From COE1 sp910588595 (GTDB lineage: Bacteria; Bacillota; Clostridia; Lachnospirales; Lachnospiraceae), in NCBI GenBank assembly GCA_948957135.1, contig CARDBT010000015.1, forward strand, positions 10,527 to 74,526: a stretch of 64,000 nucleotides of DNA. Reading direction: 5' to 3'. Of this stretch, positions 27,097-36,962 are shown piece after piece. How positions within the stretch are numbered: position 1 is the first letter of the stretch; each line of letters begins with the position of its first letter. The translations under genes were made by a program, and so were the position numbers. Under the pieces are notes generated by a model, which was not told the DNA's origin, searched no databases, and worked only from the letters and a program-made list of their open reading frames with translations.

Positions 27097-28094
27097 AACT
27101 TATAATACAGATTCCTTGTTACAATGAGGCAGACACACTTGAGGCAGCGTTGAATGACCTGCCGGAATATCTTGAGGGAATCGACGAGATTGAGTATTTG
27201 ATCATCAATGACGGCAGCTGTGATGCCACGGTCGAAGTTGCGAGAAAGTGGGGGGTGCACCACATCGTCAATTTCAGTCAGAATAAGGGGCTTGCCAGAG
27301 GGTTTATGGCAGGTCTTGACGGCTGTCTCAGGAACGGGGCAGACATTATCGTGAATACGGATGCAGACAATCAATATTGCGCAGAGGATATCCAGGAGCT
27401 CATACAGCCGATATTGGATGGCAGGGCAGACATGGTGGTAGGAGCCAGGCCGATCGATGAAACAGAGCATTTTTCTTACATGAAGAAAAAACTGCAGCAT
27501 CTGGGCAGCTGGGCAGTAAGGATGGCATCAAACACCGATATACCCGATGCGCCCAGCGGATTCCGTGCCATGACGCGGGACACGGCAATGCGCATCAATG
27601 TGGTCAATGACTACACATACACATTGGAGACGATCGTGCAGGCAGGGCGTGAAAAGATTGCAGTTACAAGCGTTCCCATACACACCAACCCGCAGCTGCG
27701 GCCGTCCAGACTGTTTAGAGGCGTATGGGCCTATGTAAAAAAGTCGATCGTCATCATACTGAGGGCTTATATCATGTACAAGCCATTGAAGGCATTTACG
27801 TATATCAGCATGCTGCCGACAGTGATCGGTCTTGGGATCGGAGTGCGGTTTTTACATTTTTTGTTCACACAGGGTGGCAATGGTCACATTCAGTCACTGA
27901 TACTTGCGTGTACACTCATTATTATAGGATTTTTGACATTCATGATCGGGCTTGTATCCGACTTGATGGCTTCGAACAGGCGTATACTTGCGGACACACA
28001 GTATCATGTCAGGCGGATGGAGTATGAGATGGAGGACAAGATGAGAAAAGCTGAGGGGCGGGCAGAACACCCTGAGGACACAGGTGGTCATTGA
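27093..28094 (+). CDS. GT2 glycosyltransferase with C-terminal membrane spans (DPM1/GtrB-like)
   Basis: This 333-residue protein has a GT-A domain starting LIIQIPCYNEADTLEAAL, with IINDGSCDAT and the metal-binding DADNQY near residue 90, plus GARPIDETEHF and the conserved DAPSGFRAM. Two membrane spans (about 232-252 and 268-290) follow. This is the form that makes polyprenyl-phosphate sugars, which GT-C enzymes of the same cluster would then use. A basic/acidic tail ends the protein. It overlaps the upstream SH3 gene by four bases. Confidence 0.87.
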   Translation: MKLIIQIPCYNEADTLEAALNDLPEYLEGIDEIEYLIINDGSCDATVEVARKWGVHHIVNFSQNKGLARGFMAGLDGCLRNGADIIVNTDADNQYCAEDIQELIQPILDGRADMVVGARPIDETEHFSYMKKKLQHLGSWAVRMASNTDIPDAPSGFRAMTRDTAMRINVVNDYTYTLETIVQAGREKIAVTSVPIHTNPQLRPSRLFRGVWAYVKKSIVIILRAYIMYKPLKAFTYISMLPTVIGLGIGVRFLHFLFTQGGNGHIQSLILACTLIIIGFLTFMIGLVSDLMASNRRILADTQYHVRRMEYEMEDKMRKAEGRAEHPEDTGGH

Positions 28095-28121
28095 CAGAGC
28101 GGCAGGAAGAGGTAATGGTTC

Positions 28122-28901
28122 ATGATAGGACACGTAAAAGAAATACTGATGTATATAGATATGGTAAAGAGCCTTGTAAAACGTGATTTGAGGGGGAAAT
28201 ATAAAGGTTCCATATTGGGATTCCTGTGGACTTTTATCAATCCATTGTGTCAGATCATTGTATATATCATTGTATTCTCGGTGATCGTCAGAACGAATCT
28301 TGATAAGTTTTATGTGTATGTCATAACAGGTATGATACCGTGGTTTTTCTTTGATGTTTCGCTGCGCCAGGGGGCAGGCTGTGTGCGATATCAGGGGGAT
28401 ATGGTAAAGAAAATATATTTTCCGCGGGAGGTATTGCCGTTAGCATGTGTGACATCCAATTTTGTCAACATGCTGTTTTGTTTTATTATTGTGTTTGCAG
28501 TGCTCATCGTCTCGGGGGTAGGGATAAGCATCAAGGCACTTTTCTTCCTGCCGATGATCATGATTGTGGAGTATGTTCTGGCACTGGGATTTGCGCTGAT
28601 CGTTTCAGCCATCACTGTGTTTTTTAAGGATCTCGAGCATATTGTGACGGTTTTTCTGATGGCATGGATCTATCTGACTCCGATCCTGTATTCTATGGAT
28701 ACGATGCCTGCAAAGATCGTATGGATATTTAAGGTAAACCCGATGGCGCATGTCATAGAGGCATACCACAGTGTTCTGTATTGGAAGACTATGCCAACAG
28801 GAAAAGGGTTTCTGTATTCGACAGTGTTTGCGTTTTTGATCCTCATGATTGGTGAATGTATATTTGCGAAGTTAAACGATAACTTTGCGGAGGAGTTATG
28901 A
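28122..28901 (+). CDS. Polysaccharide ABC exporter permease (Wzm type)
   Basis: A 259-residue ABC-2 membrane protein with the usual layout: amphipathic N-terminus LVKRDLRGKYKGSILGFLW, six hydrophobic spans and the loop VNPMAHVIEAYHSVLYWK. It pairs with the ATPase that starts inside its last codon. It is shorter than the permease at 2642 and lacks that gene's N-terminal membrane addition. The role is export of the assembled, lipid-linked polymer. Confidence 0.92.
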   Translation: MIGHVKEILMYIDMVKSLVKRDLRGKYKGSILGFLWTFINPLCQIIVYIIVFSVIVRTNLDKFYVYVITGMIPWFFFDVSLRQGAGCVRYQGDMVKKIYFPREVLPLACVTSNFVNMLFCFIIVFAVLIVSGVGISIKALFFLPMIMIVEYVLALGFALIVSAITVFFKDLEHIVTVFLMAWIYLTPILYSMDTMPAKIVWIFKVNPMAHVIEAYHSVLYWKTMPTGKGFLYSTVFAFLILMIGECIFAKLNDNFAEEL

Positions 28902-30166
28902 TGCCAGTGGAAAACAGTATAGAAGTCTGCAGCGTGAAAAAGTCATTTAAGGTATATTCGGATAAGGGTTCCATGCTCAAAGAGCGGGTAATCTTTGCGA
29001 ACAGAAACAGGCATGAAAACAGAGAGATACTCAGAGATATAAGCTTCGCGATACCAAGAGGACAGTCGGTAGGTTTTATAGGAAAGAATGGCTGTGGGAA
29101 AAGTACGATGCTCAAAATGTTAAGCCGGATCCTAAAGCCCAATCAGGGAAAGATAACTATAAAAGGCAGGGTGTCAAGCCTGATCGAGTTGGGAGCAGGT
29201 TTCCACCCGGATCTAAGCGGGCGGGAGAACATCTATATCAATGCAACGATCTTTGGATTGAGCAATGAGGAAATAGATGCCAGAATGGGTGATATCATAG
29301 CATTTTCTGAGTTGGAGGAGTTTATAGACAACCCTGTCAGGACATATTCGTCAGGGATGTATATGAGACTGGCTTTTTCGGTGGCGATCAATGTGAATGC
29401 AGAAGTACTATTGATCGATGAGATCCTCGCAGTGGGTGATGTGAGTTTCCAAAAAAAATGTTTTCAAAGGTTAATGGAAATTAAGGAGGATGGAGTCACC
29501 ATCGTGATCGTCTCCCATTCGATGGAACAGTTATACAGCATATGTGACAGGCTGATCTGGATCGAGCAGGGGGTGGTTCGCGAGGACGGGGAGCCGCGTT
29601 TGGTGGGAATGCACTATCTTGACTCGATGGAAGATGAACGTATCATGCATCTGGCAAACCAGAGTCAGGAACTATTTGAAGATGAGCGCAGGAAGTCGAT
29701 ACTGCAGCTTACAGACAAAGTGCATCCTGATGCCAGAAGAGACGGAACACAGGAGGTTTACTTCGCAAGAGTTGCCGTCGAGGACGCAAATGGTCAGGAG
29801 TGTTTTCATTTTAATACAGGTGATAAGTTCGTATTAAAGATAACATATAAGACAGCACATGACGGGATCAAGGTTAACTTTAATATGGATCTTGTCAAGG
29901 AGAACTGGCAGTACTGTTATGGCAGCTGCTTTGCGAAAGCCGGTGACGATCTTCCGATTCTGCAGACGGAGGGTGAGGTAGAGTTTGTCATAGATGAACT
30001 GCAGCTCTTGCCGGGCAAATATTATCTTGATATTGGAATCAACGGAGAACATGGCGAATTATATGACAATGTCAGAAATATTATGCAGATCACAGTGAGG
30101 GATTATGTACATGACGAGTTTGGACCGTGCACATTCTCACATCAATGGAGTATAAGGAACTGTTGA
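28898..30166 (+). CDS. Polysaccharide ABC exporter ATPase with Wzt-type C-terminal domain
   Basis: A 422-residue ATPase with Walker A GKNGCGKST, the signature YSSGMYMRLAFS and Walker B VLLIDEILAVGD, followed from about residue 270 by an immunoglobulin-like Wzt C-terminal domain (EVYFARVAVEDANGQECFHF, TGDKFVLKITYKT, FNMDLVKENWQYCYG). In O-antigen systems that tail recognises the finished chain end. Its last codons and stop (AGG AAC TGT TGA) lie in a palindromic repeat that spans 30153-30219. The start overlaps the permease stop by four bases. Confidence 0.92.
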   Translation: MMPVENSIEVCSVKKSFKVYSDKGSMLKERVIFANRNRHENREILRDISFAIPRGQSVGFIGKNGCGKSTMLKMLSRILKPNQGKITIKGRVSSLIELGAGFHPDLSGRENIYINATIFGLSNEEIDARMGDIIAFSELEEFIDNPVRTYSSGMYMRLAFSVAINVNAEVLLIDEILAVGDVSFQKKCFQRLMEIKEDGVTIVIVSHSMEQLYSICDRLIWIEQGVVREDGEPRLVGMHYLDSMEDERIMHLANQSQELFEDERRKSILQLTDKVHPDARRDGTQEVYFARVAVEDANGQECFHFNTGDKFVLKITYKTAHDGIKVNFNMDLVKENWQYCYGSCFAKAGDDLPILQTEGEVEFVIDELQLLPGKYYLDIGINGEHGELYDNVRNIMQITVRDYVHDEFGPCTFSHQWSIRNC

Positions 30167-30219
30167 TAAATTACTCATGACAAATACTTGTCACAGGTAA
30201 TTTCCAAACAGTTCCTAAG
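30153..30219. repeat. Palindromic repeat with AAGGAACTGTT ends
   Basis: TAAGGAACTGTT (left) and AACAGTTCCTAAG (right, 30207-30219) enclose a second inner pair, AAATTAC and GTAATTT. The left arm supplies the last codons and stop of the ATPase gene. As RNA it would form a long hairpin between the exporter genes and the next transferase. Confidence 0.72.
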
Positions 30220-30241
30220 ATGATTTTCAAAGGAGCTTTAT

Positions 30242-32059
30242 ATGGAAATACAGAGAATTTTGTTTCCCCAGATAGGCAGATGCACGGAGTGTGGATTATA
30301 TTTCAGACTGGACAGACCAGACAGCGGATCCCAAGAGAAGGTTCGGACGCAATACGTCATAGGAGATCAGAAAATAGGATTTGAAAGACGAGGAAAAGTC
30401 TGGTTTGACACCTATTTTAATGGTCTGTCCATTGAAAAATGGACAAAGTATACGATCGTAAAAGACGTTTCCTTGAAATTGAATATATCAGGCAGGTTTA
30501 AGGTTAGTCTGATCAATAAGGAAAAAATAGGGACGAATATATCCAAAAAAGTGCTGTCGGAGCAGATCCTGGAGTCAGAAGTGCCGCGTGAGTTTGTTCT
30601 GCCATATATGGACGGCAGCAATAGGGGGATGTATACATTTGAGCTTGAGGCATTGGAGGACGGCAGCATCTTTTATGGTGGTGCATATGCTGCTGACGTT
30701 GACGAGAGGGAGATCAGAACTGTCAAAATAGGCATTGGGATCTGTACATTCAAGCGGGAAGCCTTTATTGAAAAAAACCTTAAGATCATCAACGAAGCAG
30801 TCCTTGAAAATGAGGCTTCTCCATTGTGGGGCCGCATGGAAGTATTTATTGCAGATAACGGAAAAAGTTTGGATATAGAGAAACTGCAGTCGGACAGTAT
30901 CCATATCTATCCCAACAGGAATCTAGGCGGAGCCGGAGGTTTCACCAGAGACATGATCGAGATGATGCAGAATAATGCGCAGTATCACCTTACGCATGTC
31001 CTCCTGATGGACGACGACGTTGTCATAGAGCCGGAGGCGCTGGCGAAGACATACCTGGTACTTTCTCTTATAAAAGAAGAATATCAGGATGCGTTTATAG
31101 GAGGAGCAATGTTGCGTATCGACCAGCAGTATATGCAGATCGAAGCGGGTGCGTCATGGAACGGCGGTGCATTGGATTCCTTAAAACATAATCTGGATCT
31201 GCGGTTGTGTGATGCATGCCTGTATAATGAGACTGAGGAGTTCTCGGAGTTCAATGCGTGGTGGTACTGCTGTTTTCCCATTCAGATCGTGCGTGAGGAT
31301 AATTTGCCGCTGCCGATATTCATCCGCGGAGATGACCTGGAGTATGGCCTTCGGAATATGAAGAGGCTGATACTGATGAACGGTATCTGTGTGTGGCATG
31401 AGCCGTTTGAGAATAAGTACTCATCATTTCTGGAGTATTATATCATGCGGAATCAGCTGATCGACAACGCGTTCCATTGTCAGTGGTATGGCAGAAGACA
31501 GGTGAGCAGAACTATGTTCAAACATTGCGTGCAGGAGATCATGTTCTATCGGTATAAAAATGTGGACCTGTATCTGCAAGGTATCAGGGATTTTCTCAAA
31601 GGTCCCGGATGGTTGATGGAGCAGGATGGAGAAGCCCTGCACAAAAAAGTCATGTCGGAGGGATACAGAGCCCAGCCGCTAGAAGAGCTGCCTATGGGAT
31701 TTCGTTATCCGATATATGAGGAGAGTCTCAAAGAAAACCATACATTAAAGACAAGGCTCAGCCGTAACCTGTCATTTAATGGGATCATCCTGCGGGCAAA
31801 AGGGGACAATATCGTGTCGATGGCAGCAGTCAAAACACCGCAGTGTTATCGGAAGAAACGGATAATGTACTATGATGAATCAGCGAAAAAAGCGTTTGTT
31901 GTCGAGCGGTCTTTTGCCAAAACTGTTCAGTATCTATTGAAAACGACAAAAATGTTATTTACCGTTTCATTGAAGTTGAGTAAAGCGCAGGAAGCTTACC
32001 GCAGAGAAGGTCTGAAACTGAGAACATTGGAATTTTGGAAAGGGTATTTGGAGATCTGA
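30242..32059 (+). CDS. GlfT2-like GT2 glycosyltransferase (galactofuranosyltransferase type), copy 1
   Basis: This 605-residue protein follows the mycobacterial GlfT2 layout: an N-terminal beta domain (about 1-155), a GT-A domain starting IGIGICTFKREAFIEKNL near 163, ADNGKSLD, the signature NRNLGGAGGFTRDM, the metal motif MDDDVVIEPEA near 256, the Trp-rich FNAWWYCCFPIQ, and FIRGDDLEYGLRN with the catalytic-base region, then a helical C-terminus. GlfT2 adds galactofuranose to a lipid-linked chain. Galf as donor is inferred; no UDP-galactopyranose mutase gene lies in the window. The start follows AAAGGAGC. A paralogue is encoded at 44152. Confidence 0.88.
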   Translation: MEIQRILFPQIGRCTECGLYFRLDRPDSGSQEKVRTQYVIGDQKIGFERRGKVWFDTYFNGLSIEKWTKYTIVKDVSLKLNISGRFKVSLINKEKIGTNISKKVLSEQILESEVPREFVLPYMDGSNRGMYTFELEALEDGSIFYGGAYAADVDEREIRTVKIGIGICTFKREAFIEKNLKIINEAVLENEASPLWGRMEVFIADNGKSLDIEKLQSDSIHIYPNRNLGGAGGFTRDMIEMMQNNAQYHLTHVLLMDDDVVIEPEALAKTYLVLSLIKEEYQDAFIGGAMLRIDQQYMQIEAGASWNGGALDSLKHNLDLRLCDACLYNETEEFSEFNAWWYCCFPIQIVREDNLPLPIFIRGDDLEYGLRNMKRLILMNGICVWHEPFENKYSSFLEYYIMRNQLIDNAFHCQWYGRRQVSRTMFKHCVQEIMFYRYKNVDLYLQGIRDFLKGPGWLMEQDGEALHKKVMSEGYRAQPLEELPMGFRYPIYEESLKENHTLKTRLSRNLSFNGIILRAKGDNIVSMAAVKTPQCYRKKRIMYYDESAKKAFVVERSFAKTVQYLLKTTKMLFTVSLKLSKAQEAYRREGLKLRTLEFWKGYLEI

Positions 32060-32061
32060 AC

Positions 32062-33660
32062 ATGAAAAAGGGGAAGTTGATCGCAGCTGCAGGTATGATC
32101 TATTTCGTTGCAGCGCTGGGGATATATTGCACCAGGATGAATTCTAATAGCGCAGTCAATCGTGTTGAGCAGGGCAGTCCGGAGCCCACAAGCGGTGCAG
32201 ACTTACCCAAAAATCAGCCAGCGCCTGCTGAGATCAGATCAGATATCTTGTCGCAGCATTCCCTTCCGAGCCTGGAAAGAATGGACCAGGAGGATCAGGA
32301 ACAGTATATCCAGCCTTTGCAGGTGATACGAAAGATCGAAGAGCTGGGACTGGATACGAATGATATGCTTTGTCCCGAGATTGCTATTGCAGAGATTGAG
32401 GAGCGTGTCGGGGAGCTGGACGAATACTTTATCCAGAGTGAAATGGTCGTATTTGACAAAAAAACATCGCAGGAGCTCCAGCAGGTCATAGATGAAAATC
32501 CTGGCGTTGTGATCGATATTGTTTCTGAACAGATCGAAGTGACTGATCCTATAGTGCTGCATGGCAATACAGTGATCAATGGAAATGGCGCGGGTCTGCA
32601 TACGGAAGGCGTGGAGTATGTTTTCTATGCTGAAGGGGCAGACAATATTGGAATCAGTGACATTTTTATCAATGGTGGAACAGAGTATGGGATCTACCTG
32701 GCTGGCTGTGATCGTATCAAGCTCACAGGAAACACAATAAAGGGCTGCGGACAAAAGGCAATCAGCATAACAGGTGTATCTGACGGCGTGATCATTCGCG
32801 GCAATACAATCTGTGATAACCAGTCAGGAGCAGTGTATATAGCAGGCAGTGTAACCAATGGGCTGATAGAGTCGAATATGATAAAGAACAATCGCGGAAA
32901 TGATCGTTTGGCATCAGGTATTGTGATGACAGATACCATGCAGCCAGAGTACCCCCACGATTTGATTATAAGAGAGAATAAGATCGAGGATAATGATGCG
33001 GCAGGGATCTATTCGGATGGCGCTTACATGGGGTATGTATTAAACAATACAGTGTGTGGGAACCAGAAAGAGGGCATAAACCTATGCCATGGTACAGTGG
33101 GATTTTATTTGAGCAGGAACACGATTCGCCTCAATGGAGGCAGAGTCAACGATACGGATACCGGGTTACATCCAGAACATAAGTTTGATGCAGACCAGAT
33201 GGAAGACGGTTCTGCGAAGGCAAATATGCCAGGGATCCTGCTGGACAATGCTGCGTATAACATCCTGGAAAATAACAGCCTGACAGGCAATCAAGGCGGA
33301 GGGATCAATATGATGCACTCCGCAGTGCGAAATGTGATCATGGGGAATGTGATCAGGGATAATAATGCTGGTCAGGATGGTGCGTTTCGTTTTTACGGAA
33401 TAGCGTTGAAAGCGGAGCCTTCTGGAACAGAGGGTCAGGGAGCGGACTACACTGCGGACTATGAAAATATCATCTGCAGGAACATAATATCTGGGAGTCA
33501 TTACTCAGGTATCTTCATAGATGAAGGATGCTATATCAACGATGTGTTCGACAATATTGTAATGGATGCACAGGTCTGCGGCATAGAGGCAGTCAGCCTG
33601 AAATTCAACAGTATCATCAATAACACGACGAATTGCGGTATAGCAAATGCATTTCAGTAG
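32062..33660 (+). CDS. Membrane-anchored right-handed beta-helix protein
   Basis: A 532-residue protein with one N-terminal membrane segment (about 5-22) and an otherwise extracellular sequence. A module of about 110 residues (LPSLERMDQEDQEQYIQPLQ, then SQELQQVIDENPGVVIDI) is followed by a beta-helix of about 370 residues with Asn-rich turns (GNTIKGCG, SGAVYIAGS, AGIYSDGAYMGYVLNNT, IINNTTN). The fold is shared by polysaccharide lyases and C5-epimerases, so tailoring of the polymer is a fair guess; no catalytic residues can be fixed. The same module plus helix recurs fused to the next gene's membrane protein. Start ATG 32062 follows GGAGATCTGAAC and overlaps nothing. Confidence 0.84.
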   Translation: MKKGKLIAAAGMIYFVAALGIYCTRMNSNSAVNRVEQGSPEPTSGADLPKNQPAPAEIRSDILSQHSLPSLERMDQEDQEQYIQPLQVIRKIEELGLDTNDMLCPEIAIAEIEERVGELDEYFIQSEMVVFDKKTSQELQQVIDENPGVVIDIVSEQIEVTDPIVLHGNTVINGNGAGLHTEGVEYVFYAEGADNIGISDIFINGGTEYGIYLAGCDRIKLTGNTIKGCGQKAISITGVSDGVIIRGNTICDNQSGAVYIAGSVTNGLIESNMIKNNRGNDRLASGIVMTDTMQPEYPHDLIIRENKIEDNDAAGIYSDGAYMGYVLNNTVCGNQKEGINLCHGTVGFYLSRNTIRLNGGRVNDTDTGLHPEHKFDADQMEDGSAKANMPGILLDNAAYNILENNSLTGNQGGGINMMHSAVRNVIMGNVIRDNNAGQDGAFRFYGIALKAEPSGTEGQGADYTADYENIICRNIISGSHYSGIFIDEGCYINDVFDNIVMDAQVCGIEAVSLKFNSIINNTTNCGIANAFQ

Positions 33661-33714
33661 TAATTTTGTATGGAAGAAACCAATGCATGAAATGGATTTA
33701 TGAAAGGGTGAGAT

Positions 33715-36700
33715 ATGATGAGCTTGCTGTTATATATTGTAGGATTAGCGATACTGTGCGCAGGGATCTATTTCGTGCGCAAGAGTGATGAAAAATTGAA
33801 TGCAGTCACATATCTTATCTTTACTGTAGTTCTTTTTATGATCGTACAGGCTGTGGAGGCGGGGATCATCAACAGGCTACCGGCAGTTCCAATCAATGCT
33901 GCAGTTTTTGGCGTGCTGCACATTGTGGAGGGCGCAGCCCTGTGGTATGTGATCATCGCAAAGAAATACAGGCAGGTGTATTATTTTGAGATCGCTGATG
34001 TAAGGGCGCTGGCGGTATTGGCAGTTTTTGTTGTTGTGGCTGCAGTTAGGCAGTTTGGAATAGGTTTGGATGATTTTAACTTTGAACTCAGTGACTCGGC
34101 ACGCCATTTAATGTACGCAAGGGCGGTTGCTGATCATGGGCAATTGATCAACATGTATTTCTCGTCGCTCAATAGTGGTTTGATCATGAATATGCTCCGC
34201 GGGAGTATCGGTGCGTTTTCCTTTTACAGGATATTCATTTTGTTTGAGACTGGAGTTTTGTTTCTGAACGGTGCGTTGTTTTGGGGACTGATCCGAAGAT
34301 ATTTACAAGATAAAGTTTCCATTATTATAGGTGTTATCTTAACAGTTGCATATATGCTGGGTTATCCCTGGAATTCGATGGTTTTTGGGACAGCATATTT
34401 ATCGACAAGTATTCTGTGCGTGACTATGATAATGTTTTTGATGGATATTTATTTGAATAATGAAGCTTGGTCTAAAATATTGACAGCGGGGCTTGTTGTG
34501 GTTTCATGTTACGCATTGCTGTGTTCTTACTCGCTGTTTGTGCCTCCTGTTTTAGGAGGAATTATTCTTTTGGTTCTGTTTAAATATGTAAAAGAACATT
34601 CTATACCAGCCAAGAAGATTTATGCAGTGGGCGGGATCTTAATTGCAGTTTGTATCGTGTTTGGAATAATTTTCTTGTATTTCTGGCTGGTAAAAGGAGC
34701 ATTGGATAAAAAGTTAGATGCTCTATCGTGGTGGGGATATATATATGGAACGCTTTATGCCGATTTTTTGTTCGCGATTCCGTTTTGTCTTGTTTGGTTT
34801 ATAAAAAGCGTAAAAGCCAAAAAAGTAAATGTAGAAAGTATTATGCTGTTTGTGTTATTGGCGTATACTTTTGTGCTTTTTTTGGGCAATTGTTGCGGGA
34901 AGATCTCAGCCTATTATTATTATAAGACTTATTACATTTTATGGATAGCGGTGTTTATGGTTATGGCAAGGGCAATTATTGCGCTAAGGAATGAGAAAAC
35001 CTTTATGCTCAGCTATTTCATAACATGGGGGCTGTTGTTTTTAGTATATATCAGTTCTGCAGAAAAAAAGCTTGCGCAGGATTACAATCTGGATCTGACA
35101 GATCCTGCAGGAGGAAAATCAGCTTCTGATTATTTTAGTTTGTATGATTTTAATATAGTACGAGGGCGTGCGGATACGATAAGCAAGACAATGAAAGAAC
35201 TGTATATGGAGGCGGCAAAGATCTCGATTCAGGAGGATGTGTTTATTCCATATATAGGTGAGTATGCAGAGAGTGAATGGACATATTTTGCGCTTGCAGG
35301 TTTACCGCATCAGGATGTTTTAAGCGGCAAAAACTATGGAGCGGCAATTGAAACGCTGAAAAATTATCCCTATGTGTTATCAGTAGAGTGTGAGGAACCT
35401 ATGATCAATATAAGCAGGTTTCTAAACACACTGCCTGTTGTATATGAGAACGAAGCGGGAAAGATTTATAAAGTAGAGAATGTGCAGACAGAACAATACA
35501 GGAGCGATGACATCAATGTGGATATGATGCTGCGCTGCGGACTTCCCAAGTTAGAGAGAATGGGCTGGGTAGAACAGGACGAGTATGTCAACAGCCTGCA
35601 GGTGATCCAAAGAATAGGTCGGCTGGGACTGGATCAAGATCAGTTTCTATATCCGGAACTCAGTATGAACAAGATAGAGGAGAAAGTCAGCCACTTGTCA
35701 GATGCGCATTATGACAACAGAAAGGAGATTATATTTACCGGAACTTCATCACAAGAACTGCAGCAGGTGATCAATGAGTACCCAGGTGCCATGATCGATA
35801 TTCATTCAAAGAGAGTTGAGTTAAATGAAACGCTGGTACTTCGAAATAATACGGCAATCAAGGGAAACGGTGTAGAGTTGGCTGGCAATGGATTGGAGTA
35901 TGGTTTTATTGGAGAGGATATATCCGACATATATATCAATGGCGTTTGTCTGGAAGGAAATATCAATTATGGCATTTACCTGACAGACTGCAATGAAGTC
36001 AGCATAGCTGGATGCACAATAAATGGAATGCAGCAGAAAGCTGTATGTCTGATCGGAGACACAAGAGGTGTAAACATAGAGAACAACGAGATCAGCCATA
36101 ACAGCGCAGGCGGCGTGTATCTGGCAGGAAATGTGTCGGACTGCCTGATTCAGGATAACGATATAAATAACAATGGCGGAACGTCGAAATGGATGTCCGG
36201 GATCGTGCTGACAGGCGTTGTTCCCGAAGATAAGCATAATGTCTGGGAAGCCTTTGACGAGGAACATAATATCCCGCGAAGAGATCCTATTTACGACCAG
36301 ACAGACTGTCCGCATGATCTGCTTATAACAGACAATAGGATATCCAACAATAATTCGATTGGAATCTACTCAGACGGTGCATATAAGGGGTACGTATCAG
36401 GAAATACGCTATTCCAGAATAATGGAGGGGCGATCACTCTTGAGTATGGATCGATGGGATTTTATCTGGACGGAAACTATTGTGAGAGCAATGGGGCGTC
36501 AATTTACCCCGGAATCGCTTTGGATAATGCAGCCTATAATATCTTAAGAAATAATATCATTACAGATCACTGTATAGGAATAAAAATGGTACAAGCCTCT
36601 GTGAGAAATCTTATCATGGAAAATGTTGTGCAGGGTGGCGAGGATGATGTGTGCCATCAGTATGCCATAGAAGTGGGGAATGGGACTGACGAGGACGAGA

Positions 36701-36924
36701 ATATTGATACCGGGGCTGGCTATGAAAATATCATATGCAGAAACAACATTATGGGGAATCACGAAACTGGTATATTCATAGATAGAGACTGCTATGTTAA
36801 TGATGTGTTTGACAATATGATAATGGAAGTTCGAACATATTCAATAGAAACTGTGAGCCACATGTTTAACAGCATTATCAATAATACATCGAATTCAGAT
36901 GAACGAAATGAGTATCAGCAGTAG
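33715..36924 (+). CDS. Polytopic membrane protein fused to a beta-helix domain
   Basis: A 1069-residue protein. Residues about 1-455 hold about 13 membrane spans with an early outside loop containing DDFNFELSDSARHLMYARA, as in GT-C sugar transferases. A soluble region follows (about 456-600), and then from LPKLERMGWVEQDEYVNSLQ near 611 to the end there is a module plus beta-helix that parallels the whole of the 32062 protein, including AYNILRNN, YENIICRNNI, GIFIDRDCYVNDVFDN and FNSIINNTSN. So one polypeptide joins a probable sugar transferase with a probable tailoring or binding domain outside the cell. The start follows AAAGGGTGAGAT. I know of no named family with this join. Confidence 0.85.
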   Translation: MMSLLLYIVGLAILCAGIYFVRKSDEKLNAVTYLIFTVVLFMIVQAVEAGIINRLPAVPINAAVFGVLHIVEGAALWYVIIAKKYRQVYYFEIADVRALAVLAVFVVVAAVRQFGIGLDDFNFELSDSARHLMYARAVADHGQLINMYFSSLNSGLIMNMLRGSIGAFSFYRIFILFETGVLFLNGALFWGLIRRYLQDKVSIIIGVILTVAYMLGYPWNSMVFGTAYLSTSILCVTMIMFLMDIYLNNEAWSKILTAGLVVVSCYALLCSYSLFVPPVLGGIILLVLFKYVKEHSIPAKKIYAVGGILIAVCIVFGIIFLYFWLVKGALDKKLDALSWWGYIYGTLYADFLFAIPFCLVWFIKSVKAKKVNVESIMLFVLLAYTFVLFLGNCCGKISAYYYYKTYYILWIAVFMVMARAIIALRNEKTFMLSYFITWGLLFLVYISSAEKKLAQDYNLDLTDPAGGKSASDYFSLYDFNIVRGRADTISKTMKELYMEAAKISIQEDVFIPYIGEYAESEWTYFALAGLPHQDVLSGKNYGAAIETLKNYPYVLSVECEEPMINISRFLNTLPVVYENEAGKIYKVENVQTEQYRSDDINVDMMLRCGLPKLERMGWVEQDEYVNSLQVIQRIGRLGLDQDQFLYPELSMNKIEEKVSHLSDAHYDNRKEIIFTGTSSQELQQVINEYPGAMIDIHSKRVELNETLVLRNNTAIKGNGVELAGNGLEYGFIGEDISDIYINGVCLEGNINYGIYLTDCNEVSIAGCTINGMQQKAVCLIGDTRGVNIENNEISHNSAGGVYLAGNVSDCLIQDNDINNNGGTSKWMSGIVLTGVVPEDKHNVWEAFDEEHNIPRRDPIYDQTDCPHDLLITDNRISNNNSIGIYSDGAYKGYVSGNTLFQNNGGAITLEYGSMGFYLDGNYCESNGASIYPGIALDNAAYNILRNNIITDHCIGIKMVQASVRNLIMENVVQGGEDDVCHQYAIEVGNGTDEDENIDTGAGYENIICRNNIMGNHETGIFIDRDCYVNDVFDNMIMEVRTYSIETVSHMFNSIINNTSNSDERNEYQQ

Positions 36925-36962
36925 TACCCAAGAAATACACTTATATAAAACCAAGGAGTGAT

